27,819 nt of DNA from CAWKZT01 sp963854565 (GTDB lineage: Bacteria > Actinomycetota > Acidimicrobiia > Acidimicrobiales > JAHEJN01). Each line of letters begins with the position of its first letter. Positions within the stretch are counted from its first letter, which is position 1. The notes beneath the pieces were generated by a model that was given only the letters and a program-made list of their open reading frames with translations, did not search any database and was not told the origin of the DNA. The position numbers and the translations under genes were made by a program. Below are positions 23,356 to 27,819 of the stretch, in pieces. The DNA lies in assembly GCA_963854565.1 (NCBI GenBank), contig CAWKZT010000006.1, positions 1 through 27,819 on the forward strand. Direction: 5' to 3'.

Positions 23356-24169
23356 GGCGAGTTAACGGTGGCATCAACACCCAGGTCAACAGCGATATGC
23401 CGACGACGTTGCCGACAAACGTTGCCGGAATCATGGCCAGGTCAGGTAGCGCCCACGCGCTCAGATAGTTGAGTAGCACCACGGTTGGAAATAGCGCTAT
23501 CAGCACAACTACCGCTTGCTTCCAACGTTTGGGCTCGGCCCCATCGACATGTTCAAACCAGCCCCCGAAACCGCCAACAACAGACAAGGTACGACCGGTC
23601 TCGGTGAGCGCATCGAGGCGTTCGATCTGGCGGCGCCGGACAGGAGACTCGAGCCAACCCTCGAGGCTGGCCTGATCTGTGAACGTCAATACCGTGACAA
23701 CCTCGTCCTGCACGCCAGGCACAGCGGCAAATATCTCAACATTGATAAACCCTTCGAAGCTCCGCATGGCATGTTCGATCTCGTGGTGCAGCGCGAAGTA
23801 TTCGGTCTCGCGACCCGGCGAAACGCGAGCGGACGACAGTGCCCGAACCTCCTGGCCGGGACCAGCGGTCGCTAACACTTGCTGGCGGGGTTCGCCGCGC
23901 ACCAGGTGTTTGGCCTCGTCCATAAGATCATGTCGTTGCGGAGAATCAAGCCATGCCTGTCGGCTCACGGCATCTACAAACCGGTAAACCACTACCCACT
24001 CGTCGGGATGGATCGCATCGGGTCGCTGCAAATCAGCACCAATGTGGCCAGGGGAAGCGTGGGCCGCGGACAACAGGCGGGTCATCCATGCCTCAAACGC
24101 GGCCTCGCAACCGGGCTGCACCTTTCGGGCCACAATTACCGTCGGCGAAAGCCTCGATGCCGAATCCAT
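23330..24169 (-). CDS. Tandem antibiotic biosynthesis monooxygenase (ABM) domain membrane protein
   Basis: A 279-residue protein with two ferredoxin-like ABM modules and a membrane anchor, an architecture resembling COG3224. Module 1 is about residues 9-100 (VIVARKVQPGCEAAFEAWM, with DEWVVVYRFVDAVSRQAWLDSPQR). Module 2 is about 108-200 (SSARVSPGRETEYFALHHEIEHAM, with DEVVTVLTFTDQASLEGWLESPVR). The repeated AWLDSP/GWLESP strand end shows an internal duplication. Two hydrophobic segments follow, at about 218-238 and 242-268. No catalytic function is established for this architecture; heme or quinone-related chemistry is a guess. It lies 132 bases downstream of metH on the same strand, separated by a large hairpin and a G-rich repeat. 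Confidence 0.85.
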   Translation of the reverse strand: MDSASRLSPTVIVARKVQPGCEAAFEAWMTRLLSAAHASPGHIGADLQRPDAIHPDEWVVVYRFVDAVSRQAWLDSPQRHDLMDEAKHLVRGEPRQQVLATAGPGQEVRALSSARVSPGRETEYFALHHEIEHAMRSFEGFINVEIFAAVPGVQDEVVTVLTFTDQASLEGWLESPVRRRQIERLDALTETGRTLSVVGGFGGWFEHVDGAEPKRWKQAVVVLIALFPTVVLLNYLSAWALPDLAMIPATFVGNVVGISLLTWVLMPPLTRRLSGWLSR

Positions 24170-24210
24170 ACATAAACCCTAATCGCTCGACCCCCCAACC
24201 CACTTTTTCT

Positions 24211-24261
24211 CGTTCTCGGTGTAGGAGCACTGCGTACCGCAGTGCTCCTACACCGAGAACG
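24211..24261. repeat. Perfect 24-bp inverted repeat with 3-base loop
   Basis: Arms 24211-24234 and 24238-24261 are exactly complementary over 24 bp, with loop TAC. The left arm begins CGTTCTCGGTGTAGG and the right arm ends CCTACACCGAGAACG. It lies between metH and the ABM gene. There is no T tract after the stem in the direction of those genes; the T run at 24204-24208 is on the other side of transcription. It may act as a transcript end, an mRNA stabiliser, or be a dispersed palindromic element. Confidence 0.9.
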
Positions 24262-24264
24262 CAA

Positions 24265-24297
24265 GGGTTTGGGGAGGGTTTGGGGAGGGTTTGGGGA
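24265..24297. repeat. Three exact 11-bp G-rich tandem repeats (potential G-quadruplex)
   Basis: GGGTTTGGGGA is repeated exactly at 24265-24275, 24276-24286 and 24287-24297. The six G runs separated by TTT or A satisfy the usual G-quadruplex pattern on the plus strand. The metH stop codon starts 5 bases away, so the metH transcript would carry the C-rich complement immediately after its coding region, with the non-template DNA strand of the plus side G-rich. Confidence 0.9.
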
Positions 24298-24301
24298 TCG
24301 G

Positions 24302-27300
24302 CTAGTCGACCAGGACGGGGGAAAGCCATTTACGCGCTTGCTCCACGCTGATGCCTTTACGCTCTGCGTAATCTTCGAGCTGATCTTCAAGCACCTTGCG
24401 AACACCGAAGTACCGGCTTTCAGGGTGCGAGAAATACAACCCGCTTACCGACGCTGCTGGATACATGGCAAAGGACTCGGTAAGGGTGACACCCAGTCGA
24501 CGCTCCGTTTCGAGCAGTGCGAAGATGGTGCCCTTCTCGGTGTGATCAGGACACGCTGGGTAGCCCGGGGCCGGGCGGATACCTTGATAGCGCTCGCGGA
24601 TAAGGTCTTCACTCGCCCATTCAGAGTCGGAATACCCCCATAATGCGGTGCGCACTCGATGGTGAACGTATTCGGCACTTGCTTCAGCAAACCGGTCGGC
24701 CAAAGCCTTCAGCATGATCGATCGGTAGTCATCGTCGGCAGCTTCGAAGGCAGCACATCGTTCCTTGGTCCCGCCGGCGGTCACAACGAATGCCCCCAAA
24801 TAGTCCTTCACCCCGGACTCCTCGATAGGGGCGACGAAATCCGACAGTGCGTAGTTAGGTCGATTGCCGGCATGGGCAACTTGCTGTCGGAGCGTGTGGA
24901 TCCGACCCACAGTTGAAGTTCGTGCGTCGTCGGCGTAGAGCTCAATATCGTCACCGATCGATGCCGCTGGCCAAAAACCGACAAGACCACGAGCCTCGAT
25001 CCACTCCTCGGCAAGAATCTTGTCGAGCATGCCACGAGCATCATCAAACAGTTCGGTGGCGGCACCACCGACCACCCCATCAGACAAGATCTTTGGGTAA
25101 CTGCCCACGAGGTCCCACGTCCGAAAGAACGGGGTCCAGTCGATGTACTCCGCCACCGTCGCCAGCGACAATGGTTCGAGCAATGCGGCCCCAACAAATG
25201 ATGGTTCCGGGGGCACGTAGTTAGCCCAGTCAATGACGGGTTTGTTCGCTCTGGCTTCCGCCAGAGTCACGACGGCAGTGGGCCGGGCGGCCGCGGCCCG
25301 TTCGACGCGAGCCGCCTCATACTCGTCAGCAATTGTTTGCTTGTATTGATCACTATTTTCGCCCAGCAGTTTCCCGACAACGCCAACGGCACGCGAGGCA
25401 TCGGGCACATAAACAGTTGCGGCACCATAGTTGGGCGCGATTTTAACTGCAGTGTGGATCTTGCTCGTCGTTGCTCCACCGATGAGCAGCGGAATATTGA
25501 ATCCTTCGGACTGCATGTCCGTTGCGACGCGAACCATTTCTTCCAGGCTTGGGGTAATCAGTCCTGAGACGCCAATAATGTCCGCATCAACCTCGACGGC
25601 CTCGCGCAGAATCGTGGCAGGAGGGACCATCACGCCGAGGTCGATTACCTCGTAGTTATTGCAACGCAGGACTACCCCGACGATGTTTTTGCCAATGTCA
25701 TGTACATCGCCTTTGGCGGTAGCCATTACAACGCGGCCCGCCGAGCGCCCCTTGCCGCCTTCGGCTTCCATAAATGGTTCCAGGTGAGCGACCGCTTTCT
25801 TCATGACCCGCGCGCTCTTGACTACCTGGGGAAGAAACATCTTTCCGGCCCCGAATAGGTCGCCGACCACATTCATCCCGTCCATCAATGGACCTTCGAT
25901 AACGTGCAGCGACCTGTCGTACTGTTGGCGAGCCTCCTCAGCATCAGCCACCACGAATTCGTCGATTCCGTGTACCAAGGCGTGCACGATGCGTTCTTGC
26001 ACCGATAGTTCGCGCCAACTCATGTCATTAGCCGCCGCTTTCGCGGACGACTGGGCGCTCGCTGCCACCTCAATGAGACGATCGGTTGCGTCGTCTCGCC
26101 GGTTGAATAGCACGTCTTCAATACGCTCACGCAGGTCGGCTGGTACGTCGTCGTAGTTCGGCATGCGCCCGGCGTTAACAATCGCCAGTCCCATGCCACG
26201 TTGTATGGCGTGGTATAGAAACACCGCGTGCATTGCTTCGCGTAGCGCATTGTTGCCGCGGAACGAAAAGGACAGGTTGCTGAGACCGCCCGAGACCCGC
26301 GCATGGGGCAGGCGTTTCGTAATTGCTTCGGTGGCTTCCAGGAACGCCAGTCCGTACTCGGCGTGTTCTTCGATTCCTGTCGCTACCGCAAAGATGTTCG
26401 GGTCGAAAATGATGTCTTCGGGAGCAATGCCTACGGTCTCGGTGAGCAGGCCGTACGCCCGCTCGCAGATAGAAATCTTTTTCTCGAAGGTGTCGGCTTG
26501 GCCGGTTTCGTCGAACGCCATAACTACCACGGCCGCCCCGTAGCGTTGCGCTAGACGGGCCTGGGCTAAGAAGACTTCTTCGCCTTCTTTCAGGCTGATC
26601 GAGTTGACGATGGATTTTCCTTGCACACACTGCAGTCCGGCTTCGATAATCGACCATTTTGAGGAGTCGATCATGATCGGCACCCGACTGATATCGGGTT
26701 CGGCCGCGATCATGTGCAGAAAACGAACCATGGCAGCTTCGGAGTCGAGCATGCCTTCGTCCATGTTGACGTCGACAATCTGCGCGCCGTTGTCGACCTG
26801 ATCGCGAGCTACCGAAATGGCAGTCTCGTATTCGCCACCAAGGATCAGCTCGGCGAACCGGGCCGAGCCGGTGACATTGGTTCGCTCCCCAATGTTGGCG
26901 AGAAGACTGGTCTCGTCGATAACCATTGGTTCGAGTCCGGCCAGACGAGTTGCAACCAGCGGTGTGGGGATAACCCGGGGGCTACGGCCTGCCATGGTTT
27001 CCGCAATGACCCGGATGTGTTCAGGTGTCGTACCGCAACAGCCCCCCACAAGGTTGAGCATTCCGCGATCAGAAAAGCTCGACAAAATACCGGCCATCTC
27101 TTGGGCAGTCTGGTCGTAGTCGCCCAGATCATTGGGTAATCCAGCGTTCGGGTGGCAACTCACCGGAATATCGGCGACGCGGGCTAGTTCGTTCAACGGC
27201 CCCCGAAGCTCAGCAGCACCAAATGCACAGTTCAGGCCGACAGCCAAAGGCTTGGCGTGCCGGATTGAATACCAAAATGCTTCGATCGTTTGACCCGACA

Positions 27301-27819
27301 GCATGCGTCCGCTGAGGTCGGTGGTGGTGCCCGAGACAATTACGGGAAGGTCAATTTCGTGCTCCTCGCGGTACTCGGTCAGCGCGAATAGGGCCGCCTT
27401 AGCATTGAGTGTGTCAAAGATGGTCTCCACCAAAATCAGGTCGACACCGCCTTGAACTAGCGCATGAATCGACTCGCCATAGGCCTGGCGTAATTGTTCA
27501 AAGGTGACCGCTCGGAACCCAGGGTCGTTGACATCGGGCGACATGCTGGCCGTGTGGTTCGTAGGGCCGAGCGCCCCGGAAACCCAACGGTCACGGCCGT
27601 CTCGTGCGCGTGCGGCATCTGCCGCGTCGCGTGCTATTCGGGCGGCCGACTCGTTGATGTCAGCAACCAGGTGACTAGTGCCGTAGTCAGATTGAGAAAT
27701 TGCGGTCGCGTTAAAAGTGTTGGTCGAGATGATGTCAGCACCAGCGGCAATGAAGTCATCGTGGATTCCGCGCACCACATCAGGCCGACTGATTGACAGG
27801 AGGTCGTTGTTGCCAAACA
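24302..27819 (-). CDS. metH: Cobalamin-dependent methionine synthase MetH (N-terminus beyond window)
   Basis: Cytosolic enzyme moving a methyl group from 5-methyltetrahydrofolate via cobalamin to homocysteine. The frame is open to the window edge, giving about 1172 visible residues; by comparison with E. coli MetH (GNNDLL region) roughly 50 are missing. All modules are present in order: homocysteine-binding domain with zinc Cys in LNCAFGAAELR and GGCCGTTPEH; pterin-binding domain (MIDSSKWSIIEAGLQCVQGK); cap domain; B12 domain with the lower-ligand His in GDVHDIGKN; and the reactivation domain with RPAPGYPACPDHTEKG. The N-terminal sequence is closer to the proteobacterial form than to the shorter actinobacterial GCNEYL type. 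Any cobalamin riboswitch would lie outside the window. It ends at TAG, 24304-24302. Confidence 0.97.
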   Translation of the reverse strand, partial: FGNNDLLSISRPDVVRGIHDDFIAAGADIISTNTFNATAISQSDYGTSHLVADINESAARIARDAADAARARDGRDRWVSGALGPTNHTASMSPDVNDPGFRAVTFEQLRQAYGESIHALVQGGVDLILVETIFDTLNAKAALFALTEYREEHEIDLPVIVSGTTTDLSGRMLSGQTIEAFWYSIRHAKPLAVGLNCAFGAAELRGPLNELARVADIPVSCHPNAGLPNDLGDYDQTAQEMAGILSSFSDRGMLNLVGGCCGTTPEHIRVIAETMAGRSPRVIPTPLVATRLAGLEPMVIDETSLLANIGERTNVTGSARFAELILGGEYETAISVARDQVDNGAQIVDVNMDEGMLDSEAAMVRFLHMIAAEPDISRVPIMIDSSKWSIIEAGLQCVQGKSIVNSISLKEGEEVFLAQARLAQRYGAAVVVMAFDETGQADTFEKKISICERAYGLLTETVGIAPEDIIFDPNIFAVATGIEEHAEYGLAFLEATEAITKRLPHARVSGGLSNLSFSFRGNNALREAMHAVFLYHAIQRGMGLAIVNAGRMPNYDDVPADLRERIEDVLFNRRDDATDRLIEVAASAQSSAKAAANDMSWRELSVQERIVHALVHGIDEFVVADAEEARQQYDRSLHVIEGPLMDGMNVVGDLFGAGKMFLPQVVKSARVMKKAVAHLEPFMEAEGGKGRSAGRVVMATAKGDVHDIGKNIVGVVLRCNNYEVIDLGVMVPPATILREAVEVDADIIGVSGLITPSLEEMVRVATDMQSEGFNIPLLIGGATTSKIHTAVKIAPNYGAATVYVPDASRAVGVVGKLLGENSDQYKQTIADEYEAARVERAAAARPTAVVTLAEARANKPVIDWANYVPPEPSFVGAALLEPLSLATVAEYIDWTPFFRTWDLVGSYPKILSDGVVGGAATELFDDARGMLDKILAEEWIEARGLVGFWPAASIGDDIELYADDARTSTVGRIHTLRQQVAHAGNRPNYALSDFVAPIEESGVKDYLGAFVVTAGGTKERCAAFEAADDDYRSIMLKALADRFAEASAEYVHHRVRTALWGYSDSEWASEDLIRERYQGIRPAPGYPACPDHTEKGTIFALLETERRLGVTLTESFAMYPAASVSGLYFSHPESRYFGVRKVLEDQLEDYAERKGISVEQARKWLSPVLVD

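Noticed and set aside
24093..24405. Short open frames crossing the 24-bp inverted repeat
   Set aside because: Their peptides only mirror the palindrome and G-rich repeat, with no domain; they overlap the metH end and ABM start in wrong frames.
1..27819. tRNA genes, rRNA, CRISPR arrays, insertion sequences, phage genes or toxin-antitoxin pairs
   Set aside because: None was recognised on either strand; repeats present are short and explained individually, and no transposase or integrase motif was seen.

Overview
The window looks like chromosomal DNA of a free-living, heterotrophic actinobacterium, perhaps of the class Acidimicrobiia. The support is moderate GC content, gene families common in that group (LivHMKFG transporter led by an acyl-CoA ligase, KtrAB, PabB-PabC fusion, DtxR-type regulator, YhhN, TIGR01777 epimerase) and several starts with no Shine-Dalgarno sequence. 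The taxonomic placement is inference; there is no rRNA or other decisive marker. I see no phage, transposase, tRNA or CRISPR array.

Layout. 1-3733 (+): the tail of an unknown gene, a luciferase-like flavin oxidoreductase, the potassium uptake pair KtrB/KtrA, and a hot-dog thioesterase whose stop codon interlocks with that of the convergent livG. 3730-11265 (-): a six-gene operon read right to left, acyl-CoA ligase, LivH, LivM, substrate-binding lipoprotein, LivF, LivG. Most junctions overlap or nearly touch; the lipoprotein gene has its own strong ribosome binding site and is followed by a 12-bp hairpin. Together these genes would import a carboxylic acid or amino acid and activate it with CoA. 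11266-12352: a damaged multicopper oxidase and a bidirectional terminator. 12353-14774 (-): a ROK sugar kinase and an orphan sugar-binding lipoprotein. 14939-16717 (+): a fused PabB-PabC for p-aminobenzoate synthesis.

16740-20170 may be a metal-homeostasis island: an MFS exporter behind a 12-bp palindrome, an FbpC-like ABC ATPase behind three copies of a GTGTCTTCCTAAAA-type repeat, and a convergent DtxR/MntR-family repressor with an IdeR-box-like sequence against its own start codon. The repressor has a mixed metal-ligand set with glycine at a normally conserved ligand position. 20174-23252: a DUF4956 membrane protein (-), then lysoplasmalogenase, OsmC, a VOC/glyoxalase fragment and a TIGR01777 epimerase (+). 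23330-27819 (-): an ABM-domain membrane protein downstream of cobalamin-dependent methionine synthase, which runs off the window. Between these two lie a perfect 24-bp hairpin and three exact copies of an 11-bp G-rich repeat.

The most notable items are the candidate metal regulon, the hairpin plus G-repeat module beside metH, and the multicopper oxidase remnant. I did not find a clear, wholly new multi-gene system.
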